Source: Pseudomonadota bacterium (GTDB taxonomy: Bacteria; Pseudomonadota; Alphaproteobacteria; Caulobacterales; Caulobacteraceae). From it: 5,541 nucleotides of DNA. The DNA lies in assembly GCA_023409795.1 (NCBI GenBank), contig JAEYQX010000246.1, positions 1 to 5,541 of the forward strand, written 5' to 3'. The translations under genes were made by a program, and so were the position numbers. Position 1 is the stretch's first letter. Each line of letters opens with the position of its first letter. Under the pieces are notes generated by a model. It was not told the DNA's origin and did no database searches. It saw nothing but the letters and a program-made list of their open reading frames with translations. Positions 1 through 5,482 of this stretch are shown piece by piece.

Positions 1-138
1 AACATCCAACGCCATCTGATCAGCAGGTCCACGCTTCGTCGCTTTCGTGCCGATGCAGATACTGCTTGGACGGCCGCTACCGTCTGATAGCGCGCAGGGT
101 AGGGGCTGTTTTGCCAATGCCCAATTACCTGACGGCAC
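1..138. other. left edge, no supported gene
   Basis: I see no gene I can defend here. Forward frame 1 is open from the window edge to a TGA at 85-87 and could be the last 28 codons of an upstream gene, but the peptide is not recognisable. On the minus strand the frame containing the ATG at 15-13 is also open across the region. It could be the start of a gene reading off the left edge (first residues MALDV), but no clear ribosome binding site precedes it. Neither reading is strong enough to call. ATG codons at 47 and 66 begin forward frames, but they lie upstream of the probable promoter at 139-166 and are not believable starts. Confidence 0.4.
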
Positions 139-166
139 CGATCCAAGTGAGAGCTTCATTCGTAAA
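139..166 (+). promoter_or_regulatory. ECF11/RpoE-type promoter of DUF2177-phr
   Basis: The -35 element CGATCC (139-144) is followed by exactly 18 bases and the -10 element TAAA (163-166). AA follows the -35 and TCG precedes the -10, as at the other three sites in this window. It differs by one base from the TGATCC -35 known for Rhodobacter RpoE. Transcription would start near 173, leaving a leader of about 16 bases to the ATG at 189. This explains why the earlier in-frame ATG at 66 cannot be the start. The similarity is seen directly; activity is inferred. Confidence 0.75.
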
Positions 167-177
167 AGCAAAGATCT

Positions 178-181
178 GGAG
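178..181 (+). promoter_or_regulatory. ribosome binding site of DUF2177 gene
   Basis: GGAG lies seven bases upstream of ATG 189 and downstream of the predicted RpoE promoter. It decides in favour of the 189 start over the in-frame ATG at 66. Confidence 0.7.
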
Positions 182-188
182 CTTTGTA

Positions 189-596
189 ATGACGATCATA
201 ATTACATTTATGGTGACCTTAGGATTTTTTGCGGTCATCGATACGACTTGGTTGGGCCTGATGGGGGATAGGCTCTATCGCCCCTTTATCGGCTCCATGT
301 TGGCCGATAATTTCCGGCTGGTGCCGGCCATCGCCTTCTATTGTCTCTTTGCCGCCGGCCTGACCATTTTTGCCGTCCTGCCCGGCATTGCTGATGTGAA
401 CTGGAAGAAGGCCCTGCTGTGGGGCGGTCTGTTTGGCCTGTTTACCTATGGGACCTATGACCTGACCAATCTGGCGACCCTAAAGACGTGGAGCCTGAAG
501 CTGTCTTTGATTGATATGACCTGGGGGGTGATTGTGAGCGCCAGCACCTCGGCCATCGCCTGTGCGGCAGCCTTAAAACTGTTGCACCTCGGCTAG
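189..596 (+). CDS. DUF2177 family small membrane protein
   Basis: This 135-residue protein of unknown biochemical function is predicted to sit in the inner membrane. About four hydrophobic segments are visible, roughly residues 2-24, 44-63, 75-93 and 106-128. Family-like motifs are an early IDTTWLGLMG (17-26), with a membrane-embedded Asp-Trp, and the sequence YGTYDLTNLATLKTW (87-101). The length is normal for DUF2177 (PF09945). The start at 189 was chosen over the in-frame ATG at 66 because of the GGAG ribosome binding site and because the RpoE-type promoter at 139-166 lies inside the longer reading. The extra 41 residues of that reading are not membrane-like. DUF2177 genes recur beside photolyase and rpoE-chrR genes in alphaproteobacteria, which fits a role in the membrane response to singlet oxygen; that role is inferred. 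The photolyase gene follows after 72 bases with no terminator, so the two are probably co-transcribed. Confidence 0.88.
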   Translation: MTIIITFMVTLGFFAVIDTTWLGLMGDRLYRPFIGSMLADNFRLVPAIAFYCLFAAGLTIFAVLPGIADVNWKKALLWGGLFGLFTYGTYDLTNLATLKTWSLKLSLIDMTWGVIVSASTSAIACAAALKLLHLG

Positions 597-668
597 GTTT
601 CTAAGCTGTGGGAGGGCGTTGTGACGGCGCGTTTCCCCAAGGTGTTTGCGTTAAGTCTCAAGGCATAA

Positions 669-2138
669 ATGGCCATGGCCAGTTCTTCTTCGTCTCCTGT
701 CATCCTGTGGTTCCGGCGTGACCTGAGGCTTGAGGAAAACCCGGCCCTGCGTGCGGCGGTGGCGACGGGGCGTCCCATCCTGCCCGTCTATATTCTGGAC
801 GATGCTGGGGATGGTCGCCCGCATGGGGCCGCCTCCCTGTGGTGGCTGAACCGCTCACTTCAGGCTTTGGATGCGGCTTTATGCCAGCGCGGTGGGCGTC
901 TGATCTGTCGGCGCGGCAATAGCGAGGCTGAACTCTATCGCCTGATCGAAGAAACGGGCGCAGATCAGGTCTTTCTCAATCGCCGTTTCGAGCCTGACGC
1001 CTTCCAGCAGGATGCCGATATTGCCCATGGCTTGACGTCAAATGGCGTCGAGTGCCACGGCTTTAATGCCAGTCTCTTGGCTAAGCCGGGCATGATCTTG
1101 AGCGGGGCGGGCAAGCCCTACCGGGTCTTTACCCCCTTCTCGAAAACCCTGCTGCAATCCCTGCCAGACCGGGCGGCGATCCCGGCCCCGGAAACCCTGA
1201 GCGTGCCATGCGAACCGCATAGCGAGGAGGTCCAGGCATGGGGGCTTCACCCAACCAAGCCGGACTGGTCGAAAACCTTTGAGGGCAAGCCGGGCGAGGC
1301 GGGGGCGCACGAGGCCCTGTCGCGCTTTATCGATCAGGCGCTGAATGACTATGCCATAAGCCGCGATGTGCCGGGCCGTCTTGGCACCTCGCGCCTATCG
1401 GCCCATCTGCATTTTGGCGAAATCAGTCCGCGCACCCTGCTGAGGGTCATCCGCTCTGCGGCGGACCAAGGCCGGGCCGACGCCCTACAGGCTGACAAGT
1501 TCATCACTGAAATCGCTTGGCGTGAGTTTTCCGCCCACCTGCTACACCACTTTCCCAACCTTCCCCACGCCGCCTTCCGGCCAGAGTTTGACAGCCTTGC
1601 TTGGCACTCAGACCCAGAGGGGCTCAAGGCGTGGAAAACGGGCATGACCGGCTATCCTGTTGTCGATGCGGGGATGCGCGAACTGTGGGCGACGGGGTGG
1701 ATGCACAACCGGGTGCGCATGGTGGTGGCCTCCTTCTTGGTCAAGCACCTGCAGATTGACTGGCGCGAGGGTGAGGCCTGGTTCTGGGACACTCTGGTCG
1801 ATGCGGATCTCGCCAGCAATGTGCAGAACTGGCAGTGGGTAGCGGGTTCAGGGGCGGATGCGGCCCCCTATTTCCGCATCTTCAACCCGGTCACTCAGGG
1901 CGAGAAGTTCGATGTTCAAGGCCATTATGTGCGCCGTTGGGTGCCGGAGCTTCGCTGCCTGCCGCAGAAGTGGCTGCACGCCCCGTGGACGGCCCCGCAC
2001 TCTGTCTTAAGCGAGGCGGGCATCGCATTGGGCCGCACCTATCCGCGCCCCATAGTGGATCACAGCTTTGCGCGGGCGCGGGCCTTGGATGCCTTGAAAA
2101 CCATCACCGAAAAGCGCCGCGAAGACGAAAACTTCTAA
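669..2138 (+). CDS. phrB: deoxyribodipyrimidine photolyase (class I CPD photolyase)
   Basis: The enzyme uses blue light and reduced FAD to split cyclobutane pyrimidine dimers in DNA; its site is the cytoplasm/nucleoid. At 489 residues it has normal length. The N-terminal antenna domain begins with VILWFRRDLRLEENPAL (11-27). The helical FAD domain includes GRLGTSRLSAHLHFGEISPR (236-255), WREFSAHLLHHFP (284-296) and DAAPYFRIFNP (397-407). By alignment from memory to E. coli PhrB, the electron-transfer tryptophans correspond to Trp312, Trp365 and Trp388. The FAD N5 contact corresponds to Asn384, and dimer-binding Glu and Trp to Glu281 and Trp284. All are present, so a repair photolyase is more likely than a signalling cryptochrome. 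AAGG (660-663) lies five bases before ATG 669; ATG 675 is a possible alternative. No RpoE-like promoter is visible in the 72-base gap, so expression probably comes from the promoter at 139-166. The Rhodobacter orthologue (phrA) is an RpoE target. Confidence 0.96.
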   Translation: MAMASSSSSPVILWFRRDLRLEENPALRAAVATGRPILPVYILDDAGDGRPHGAASLWWLNRSLQALDAALCQRGGRLICRRGNSEAELYRLIEETGADQVFLNRRFEPDAFQQDADIAHGLTSNGVECHGFNASLLAKPGMILSGAGKPYRVFTPFSKTLLQSLPDRAAIPAPETLSVPCEPHSEEVQAWGLHPTKPDWSKTFEGKPGEAGAHEALSRFIDQALNDYAISRDVPGRLGTSRLSAHLHFGEISPRTLLRVIRSAADQGRADALQADKFITEIAWREFSAHLLHHFPNLPHAAFRPEFDSLAWHSDPEGLKAWKTGMTGYPVVDAGMRELWATGWMHNRVRMVVASFLVKHLQIDWREGEAWFWDTLVDADLASNVQNWQWVAGSGADAAPYFRIFNPVTQGEKFDVQGHYVRRWVPELRCLPQKWLHAPWTAPHSVLSEAGIALGRTYPRPIVDHSFARARALDALKTITEKRREDENF

Positions 2139-2147
2139 AACGAGGTC

Positions 2148-2969
2148 TTAAGGCTTGGGTGGGCGAGGGAAGAAGGCACTGGTGCGGGCGGCATAGGCCT
2201 TAAAAGCCTCTGGCCGGGTGACGCGCATATGGGCTTCCAGCAAGGGGATGCCCGAGACGCGCTTCAACAGCCAATAGATATAGATCGGCGCACTCAAGGC
2301 GAGCCAGCCCCAAGGCCAAGCGGCATCCAGGCGTATGGCAAATAGGGGCCAGGCGCACCAGGCCAGCCATTCAAAGAAGTAGTTGGGGTGTCGCGACCAA
2401 GCCCATAGGCCCGTGTCACAGACGGATTGATCGGGCGTCTTGGTGGCCTTGAAACGGGCCAGTTGACGATCAGCCAGCCCCTCGCCCACGACGGCTATGA
2501 TGAGGATAGAGGTGGCTAGAAGGTCTTGTACACCCAGTCCTGTGCCCGTGCCCGGACTGTGGGCCGCAAGCAAGACGCTGAACAGCAGAAATGAAGCGGC
2601 TCCGGCCTGTAGCATCAGAAAGCCGAACATCTTGACCGCAGCCTGATCGCCCCAGCCCTCTCTAAGAGCGCCATAGCGGCGGTCGCTAGGTTCACGCGCC
2701 GTGCGATGGGCAATATGCATGCCAAGTCTCAGCCCCCACAGGACGATCAGAACCGCCACCAGAGCTTGCCGCGCTGATGGGGGACTGCCATCCACTGACC
2801 ACAGGCTGACCCCAAAACCGGCTAGGCCTAGGCCCAGCGACCAGAAGGCATCTGCCCAGCCGTCTTGGCCTGTCTGGCGCTGCATCTGCCAAGCCGCCGC
2901 CATGACGACCACGAGAAAGAGGCTTGCCCCCGCCCAAACTGGCAGCAAGGCCAGGAGTGAGGCGGTCAT
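2148..2969 (-). CDS. DUF1295 family membrane protein (steroid 5-alpha-reductase-like)
   Basis: This 273-residue polytopic membrane protein belongs to DUF1295 (PF06966), distantly related to steroid 5-alpha-reductases and isoprenylcysteine methyltransferases. About seven hydrophobic segments are visible, roughly 5-27, 41-58, 69-86, 113-135, 149-166, 197-213 and 217-236. Family motifs are ADAFWSLG (39-46), WGLRLGMHIAHR (78-89), GEGLADRQLARFK (162-174) and the signature LWAWSRHPNYFFEW (188-201). The C-terminus carries GIPLLEAHM (240-248) and a short cytoplasmic-looking FFPRPP. The enzyme family suggests reduction or modification of a lipid, possibly NADPH-dependent, but no substrate can be named. 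The ATG overlaps the chrR stop codon (ATGA at 2969-2966) and has no good ribosome binding site of its own. Its translation probably depends on coupling to chrR. It is therefore the third gene of the rpoE-chrR operon, and known RpoE-ChrR regulons include such genes. Confidence 0.92.
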   Translation of the reverse strand: MTASLLALLPVWAGASLFLVVVMAAAWQMQRQTGQDGWADAFWSLGLGLAGFGVSLWSVDGSPPSARQALVAVLIVLWGLRLGMHIAHRTAREPSDRRYGALREGWGDQAAVKMFGFLMLQAGAASFLLFSVLLAAHSPGTGTGLGVQDLLATSILIIAVVGEGLADRQLARFKATKTPDQSVCDTGLWAWSRHPNYFFEWLAWCAWPLFAIRLDAAWPWGWLALSAPIYIYWLLKRVSGIPLLEAHMRVTRPEAFKAYAARTSAFFPRPPKP

Positions 2970-3604
2970 AGGCGCACGAAGGGCTGCATCAATCGGCCAA
3001 AGGGACCGCCCAACTGAATCTGTCCGTCCAGAGCCACCACGCAGAGGCAGGGCACATCGGACACCACACGCGGTTGGTGCAGGGTGTCGTGGTCGGCCTC
3101 TTCAAAATCGCCGACGTCAAAACGCTCAGTCTCAGTGGCATAGGCCCCGGAGATGACACATGTCAGCTCAACCCCGCCATGCGTGTGGCGCGGTGTCTCG
3201 CGGCCCGGATCAATTTTCAACAGGATGACCCGGCACTTGCCATCGCGGGGCGCATGGACATTGCGCACGCGGATGCCCGGACCCACCCAGCGCCAGCGGC
3301 CCAAGCGATAGCGGCGCAGGGGTTCGGGTAGTTCGGGCATATCATTGAGAGGCTGCGGGCAGCGCGTCTCGCCGGTGTCCGTCTCGATCAGGCTTAGGGT
3401 TTTTAGCAGGGCATCATCTGACAGGGGGGCGGGAGCCGTATCCTGTAAGAACTCGCCGCCAACCGTTTGAAGCCTTTGCACCCAGGCTTGGTTTTGAGGG
3501 CGCATGGCCAGATGGGCGGCCATGACCACGGCCTCTGGCGGGCTTAGGTTGCCGGCTGCATAGGACAGTAGCCGCTCTTCTGAAGGGTTACGGTTGGGGT
3601 TCAT
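2966..3604 (-). CDS. chrR: ChrR family anti-sigma factor with cupin sensor domain
   Basis: This 212-residue protein should bind and inhibit the sigma factor encoded just upstream and release it under singlet oxygen or related stress. The N-terminal anti-sigma domain (about 1-80) keeps the family-like LLSYAAGNLSP (12-22), His31 and TVGGEFLQDTAP (47-58). The C-terminal cupin-like domain (about 95-200) keeps the metal ligands known from Rhodobacter ChrR: PRHTHGGVELT (138-148) supplies His140, His142 and Glu146, and DHDTLH (171-176) supplies His176. Cys186 and Cys188 (PCLC) match the conserved C-terminal cysteine pair. The anti-sigma domain is odd: where Rhodobacter has the zinc motif HxxxCxxC, this protein reads HLAMRPQN (31-38), with Arg35 and Asn38 replacing both cysteines, and no N-terminal His. 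It may thus hold sigma without zinc. The start overlaps the rpoE stop as ATGA and has a strong GAGGAGG site seven bases upstream. Confidence 0.93.
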   Translation of the reverse strand: MNPNRNPSEERLLSYAAGNLSPPEAVVMAAHLAMRPQNQAWVQRLQTVGGEFLQDTAPAPLSDDALLKTLSLIETDTGETRCPQPLNDMPELPEPLRRYRLGRWRWVGPGIRVRNVHAPRDGKCRVILLKIDPGRETPRHTHGGVELTCVISGAYATETERFDVGDFEEADHDTLHQPRVVSDVPCLCVVALDGQIQLGGPFGRLMQPFVRL

Positions 3605-4179
3605 CGTGCAGCCTCCTCGTTCGGCTCGAGGATAAGTCGAAGCTTCATCATTGCAGTACGAATGCGAGATTTGACGGTTCCCAAGGGCAGGTTCAGACTC
3701 TGGGCAATTTCGGAGTGGGGGCTTTCAGCAAAGAAGGCCAGTTTCAGCACCTCCACCTGATCGGGGTTTAGGTGAGTTAGGGCCTGCCGGACACGCTCGG
3801 CCTCCTGTGAGGCGGACAGGATGTCATCGGGCCTGTCGACGGCCAAGTCAGCCAGATCAATCTCGGGCGAGGGCAGGGGGCGGGCCTCACGGCGCAAGAG
3901 GTCAAGGCGGCGGTTACGCGCTATTGTAAAGATCCACGTCGCGGCGCGCGCTTTGCGGGCATCGAATAGATCTGCCTTGCGCCAGACGGTCAGCAGGGTG
4001 TCCTGGGCAAAGTCTTCTGCGGCGCTGGCAGAGGCCCCGGACTTGATCAGCCATGCCTTTAGCCGGGGCGCGAAGTGATTGAATAGCTGGGCGAAGGCCT
4101 CTCTATCCCGATGTAGGGCGACGGCCTCAATCAAGCGGTCATGGAGAAAGGGGTCAGGTTCGCCGCTGTCCGCGCTCAT
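3601..4179 (-). CDS. rpoE: ECF-type RNA polymerase sigma factor (RpoE, ECF11-like)
   Basis: With the start at 4179 the protein has 192 residues, normal for an ECF sigma factor. Region 2 spans about 25-97: AFAQLFNHFAPRLKAWL (28-44), DFAQDTLLTVWRKA (56-69) and ATWIFTIARNRRLDLLRR (80-97), which would recognise the -10. Region 4 spans about 127-182, with the helix-turn-helix SHSEIAQSLNLPLGTVKSRI around 154-173 (HSEIAQ at 155-160) for -35 recognition. The LFNHFAPRLKAWL and RRLDLLRR segments resemble Rhodobacter RpoE. The overlap with chrR, and the RpoE-type promoters in the window, support the ECF11 assignment. The in-frame ATG at 4329 lies upstream of the promoter and is rejected. The ATG at 4230 sits at the predicted transcription start, so a leaderless form 17 residues longer is possible. 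The 4179 start has only a weak AAGG eleven bases upstream. A promoter at 4265-4238 of its own type implies positive autoregulation, checked by ChrR. Confidence 0.93.
   Translation of the reverse strand: MSADSGEPDPFLHDRLIEAVALHRDREAFAQLFNHFAPRLKAWLIKSGASASAAEDFAQDTLLTVWRKADLFDARKARAATWIFTIARNRRLDLLRREARPLPSPEIDLADLAVDRPDDILSASQEAERVRQALTHLNPDQVEVLKLAFFAESPHSEIAQSLNLPLGTVKSRIRTAMMKLRLILEPNEEAAR
3612..3618 (-). promoter_or_regulatory. strong ribosome binding site of chrR
   Basis: GAGGAGG on the minus strand lies seven bases before the chrR ATG, inside the last codons of rpoE. Together with the ATGA overlap it would keep anti-sigma production at least matched to sigma production. The rpoE start, by contrast, has only a weak site. 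Confidence 0.8.
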
Positions 4180-4237
4180 GTCAGTCTTGGCCTTCGCGGG
4201 CAGTTTTGAAATGGCGGTGTCGACACACATAGACCCT

Positions 4238-4265
4238 ATTACGACAAAGCTTAAAGCTTGGATCA
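4238..4265 (-). promoter_or_regulatory. ECF11/RpoE-type autoregulatory promoter of rpoE-chrR-DUF1295
   Basis: On the minus strand TGATCC (4265-4260) is followed by exactly 18 bases and TAAT (4241-4238). The -35 is a perfect match to the known Rhodobacter RpoE element. AA follows the -35 and GTCG precedes the -10. The spacer holds two AAGCTT palindromes (4247-4252 and 4254-4259). Transcription should start near 4231, about 52 bases before the 4179 start and directly beside an ATG at 4230. Autoregulation by the encoded sigma factor is inferred from this match. Confidence 0.85.
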
Positions 4266-4356
4266 GCCGCACGCGGATATAATTTGGGTCTCTCATCTGT
4301 GAACTAGAGTGCGAGTGGGCTTCTAGCATTCGAATTCAAAAAAATCACACCAGATG

Positions 4357-4384
4357 CAATCCAAGGCTAAGCTTGAGTCGTAAT
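4357..4384 (+). promoter_or_regulatory. probable ECF11/RpoE-type promoter of the barrel protein gene
   Basis: CAATCC (4357-4362), 18 bases, then TAAT (4381-4384). The -35 departs from TGATCC at two positions, but the site shares ATCCAAG after the -35 start and GTCGTAAT at the -10 with the rpoE promoter on the opposite strand. If active it would give a leader of about 125 bases for the gene at 4518. A housekeeping promoter further downstream in the leader cannot be excluded. Confidence 0.5.
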
Positions 4385-4486
4385 GGCCTCGCTGTCTGAC
4401 ACGACAAGCTCTTTTCATGTGGCAGTGGGTTGTTCGTTGGGCATATCAAGCAGTGGGCTTGTCTCTCTACTCGATATTCTGGCTGA

Positions 4487-4501
4487 AGCATCTGCGATGC
4501 T
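4487..4501 (+). promoter_or_regulatory. leader hairpin just before the barrel gene ribosome binding site
   Basis: AGCATC (4487-4492), loop TGC, GATGCT (4496-4501) form a perfect six-base-pair hairpin. It ends four bases before the AGAGGTG ribosome binding site. It could affect mRNA stability or translation of the outer-membrane protein gene. No T-tract follows, so it is not a terminator. Confidence 0.35.
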
Positions 4502-4504
4502 ATT

Positions 4505-4511
4505 AGAGGTG
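4505..4511 (+). promoter_or_regulatory. ribosome binding site of the barrel gene
   Basis: AGAGGTG is followed by six bases and ATG 4518, supporting this start. The start also places a clean signal peptide at the N-terminus. Confidence 0.75.
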
Positions 4512-4517
4512 TAGATA

Positions 4518-5300
4518 ATGATTAGAACAATCTTGCTTTCAACTGCGGTGGCCCTTGTTACAGCAGGTGCGGCGCAGGCTCACACGGCCCCCGGTCGCTG
4601 GACTGTCAGCCTTGTGGCCGGCGCAGATTTTCAGGCCGATGGTGATGTGCACGGTGGAGCCACGGCCCCTGTGCCTAATCTGGGACCGCTGAACCCTGAC
4701 CTGGAAGGCATCAATGCTGAACTGCGTATCCAGCCGCGCAGCTTTGACGACATCTACGGCGAGGGCATGAACATCGGCGCAGAGTTCGCCTATGGCATGA
4801 GCGAGAATGCCGAAATCTTCGGCTCGCTGCGCTATATGCAGGCTGATGAAGGCCGGGTTCAGGTTGGCGGTGCCTTTGTGCCAGCCCTTGATGCGACCCT
4901 GCCGGTCTATGGCACGTTTGACGAATACCAAGCCTATGGCCTTGAGCTTGGCTACCGCCAATACTTCGGCACGGGCACCTTGAAGCCCTATGTCGCGGGC
5001 CGTATTGGCGCGGTCTATACCGACAAGATCAACGCCACCTTCGAGATCCCGGACGGCGGTATCACCATTGCCGACGCCCCCTTCTATGAAAGCTCGACCA
5101 GCCTCAGCCTCGGTCTGGATGTGGGTGTGTCCTACGCCCTGAACGACCGTGTGGCCTTGCAGGCTGAAACCGGTATCCGCCACATCACCAGCCTGAGCGA
5201 TGATGACAGCGCCATTGGGGGCCTAGGTCTGGCCTCGATCAATGGCGTTGGCGAGCGCACCTATATCCCCCTGACCGTGAAGGCTAAGTTCGCCTTTTAG
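4518..5300 (+). CDS. outer-membrane beta-barrel protein (OmpA/OmpW-like, 8 strands)
   Basis: This 260-residue protein has a signal peptide at 1-21 (hydrophobic core LLSTAVALVTAGAA, cleavage after AQA) and no long hydrophobic helix afterwards. Alternating amphipathic segments suggest an eight-stranded barrel: about 28-36, 85-94, 98-110, 137-150, 155-169, 193-208, 212-223 and 248-260. The protein ends in KAKFAF, a terminal Phe pattern typical of proteins inserted by the BAM complex. Long loops lie between strands, for example 40-80 and 112-136, rich in Asp, Pro and Gly. It resembles the PF13505-type outer-membrane beta-barrel family; I cannot name an orthologue or a ligand. It is transcribed divergently from rpoE, probably from the RpoE-like site at 4357-4384, and is a single-gene unit closed by the terminator at 5309-5344. 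A link to stress (an envelope change when the sigma factor is active) is inferred from the promoter alone. Confidence 0.88.
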   Translation: MIRTILLSTAVALVTAGAAQAHTAPGRWTVSLVAGADFQADGDVHGGATAPVPNLGPLNPDLEGINAELRIQPRSFDDIYGEGMNIGAEFAYGMSENAEIFGSLRYMQADEGRVQVGGAFVPALDATLPVYGTFDEYQAYGLELGYRQYFGTGTLKPYVAGRIGAVYTDKINATFEIPDGGITIADAPFYESSTSLSLGLDVGVSYALNDRVALQAETGIRHITSLSDDDSAIGGLGLASINGVGERTYIPLTVKAKFAF

Positions 5301-5308
5301 GTCGCTTG

Positions 5309-5344
5309 GCCCCGGAGCAACCCCCAGCTCCGGGGCTTTTTTTT
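5309..5344 (+). terminator. intrinsic terminator of the barrel gene
   Basis: GCCCCGGAGC (5309-5318) and GCTCCGGGGC (5327-5336) form a perfect ten-base-pair stem with an eight-base loop, followed at once by eight T residues (5337-5344). It lies eight bases after the stop codon and separates the barrel gene from the flavoprotein gene. Confidence 0.96.
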
Positions 5345-5379
5345 AAACGAACGACCTTGGCACTTCAGGCCGCAAGCTA

Positions 5380-5395
5380 TTCCTTTTGTAAGGAA
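5380..5395. repeat. short perfect dyad upstream of the flavoprotein promoter
   Basis: TTCCTT (5380-5385), TTGT, AAGGAA (5390-5395) form a perfect six-base inverted repeat. It sits 15 bases upstream of the -35 element at 5411. The position suits an operator or activator site, but no known binding motif is recognised, and chance is possible in a sequence this short. Confidence 0.35.
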
Positions 5396-5410
5396 ATCTC
5401 GGTCTGAGTG

Positions 5411-5438
5411 TGATCCAACTGCCGGTGCGCTTCGTAAT
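5411..5438 (+). promoter_or_regulatory. ECF11/RpoE-type promoter of the flavoprotein gene
   Basis: TGATCC (5411-5416), exactly 18 bases, then TAAT (5435-5438), with AA after the -35 and TTCG before the -10. The -35 matches the known Rhodobacter RpoE element perfectly. Transcription would start near 5445, giving a leader of about 38 bases to ATG 5483. Confidence 0.85.
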
Positions 5439-5482
5439 CTTGTCATGCCGGCTTGAGTGAGCAGGCAGGATTAGGACACCAG

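Larger units (their letters stand above)
4180..4517. other. divergent regulatory region between rpoE and the barrel gene
   Basis: This stretch of about 340 bases has no believable gene; the minus-strand frame running to 4329 is the untranslated upstream of rpoE. It holds two outward-facing RpoE-type promoters, a minus-strand one at 4265-4238 and a weaker plus-strand one at 4357-4384. It also holds a perfect hairpin at 4487-4501 before the barrel gene, and short direct repeats of GCAGTGGG at 4422-4429 and 4450-4457. A related AGTGGGCTT occurs at 4314-4322 and again at 4452-4460. Confidence 0.7.

Noticed and set aside
2..29. ACATCCAA near the left edge as a fifth RpoE-type -35
   Set aside because: There is no TCGTAA-like -10 at the fixed spacing; the bases there read GGTC.
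66..188. N-terminal extension of the DUF2177 protein from ATG 66
   Set aside because: It runs across the RpoE-type promoter at 139-166, has no ribosome binding site at 66 and adds 41 residues unlike the family. ATG 189 has GGAG at the right distance.
47..271. 74-residue forward frame starting at ATG 47
   Set aside because: It starts upstream of the promoter, overlaps the DUF2177 gene in another frame and has no recognisable protein features.
628..655. Possible separate RpoE-type promoter for the photolyase, using TAAG at 652-655
   Set aside because: The sequence 18 bases upstream is CGCGTT, with no resemblance to TGATCC, and TGACGG at 622-627 is 24 bases away. Read-through from the DUF2177 promoter is simpler.
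2701..3156. 151-residue forward frame across the DUF1295-chrR junction
   Set aside because: It has Arg/Pro-rich low-complexity content typical of an antisense shadow and spans two well-supported genes on the other strand.
4180..4329. Longer sigma factor reading from ATG 4329
   Set aside because: Its first codons lie upstream of the rpoE promoter at 4265-4238, and the extra residues do not look like part of an ECF sigma factor.
4422..4457. GCAGTGGG direct repeats as a CRISPR or regulator array
   Set aside because: There are only two eight-base copies, too short and too few for an array; at most a weak operator candidate.
4539..5183. 214-residue open frame on the minus strand opposite the barrel gene
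   Set aside because: It is a mirror of the forward gene's codon bias. The forward frame has a signal peptide, beta-strand pattern, ribosome binding site and terminator.
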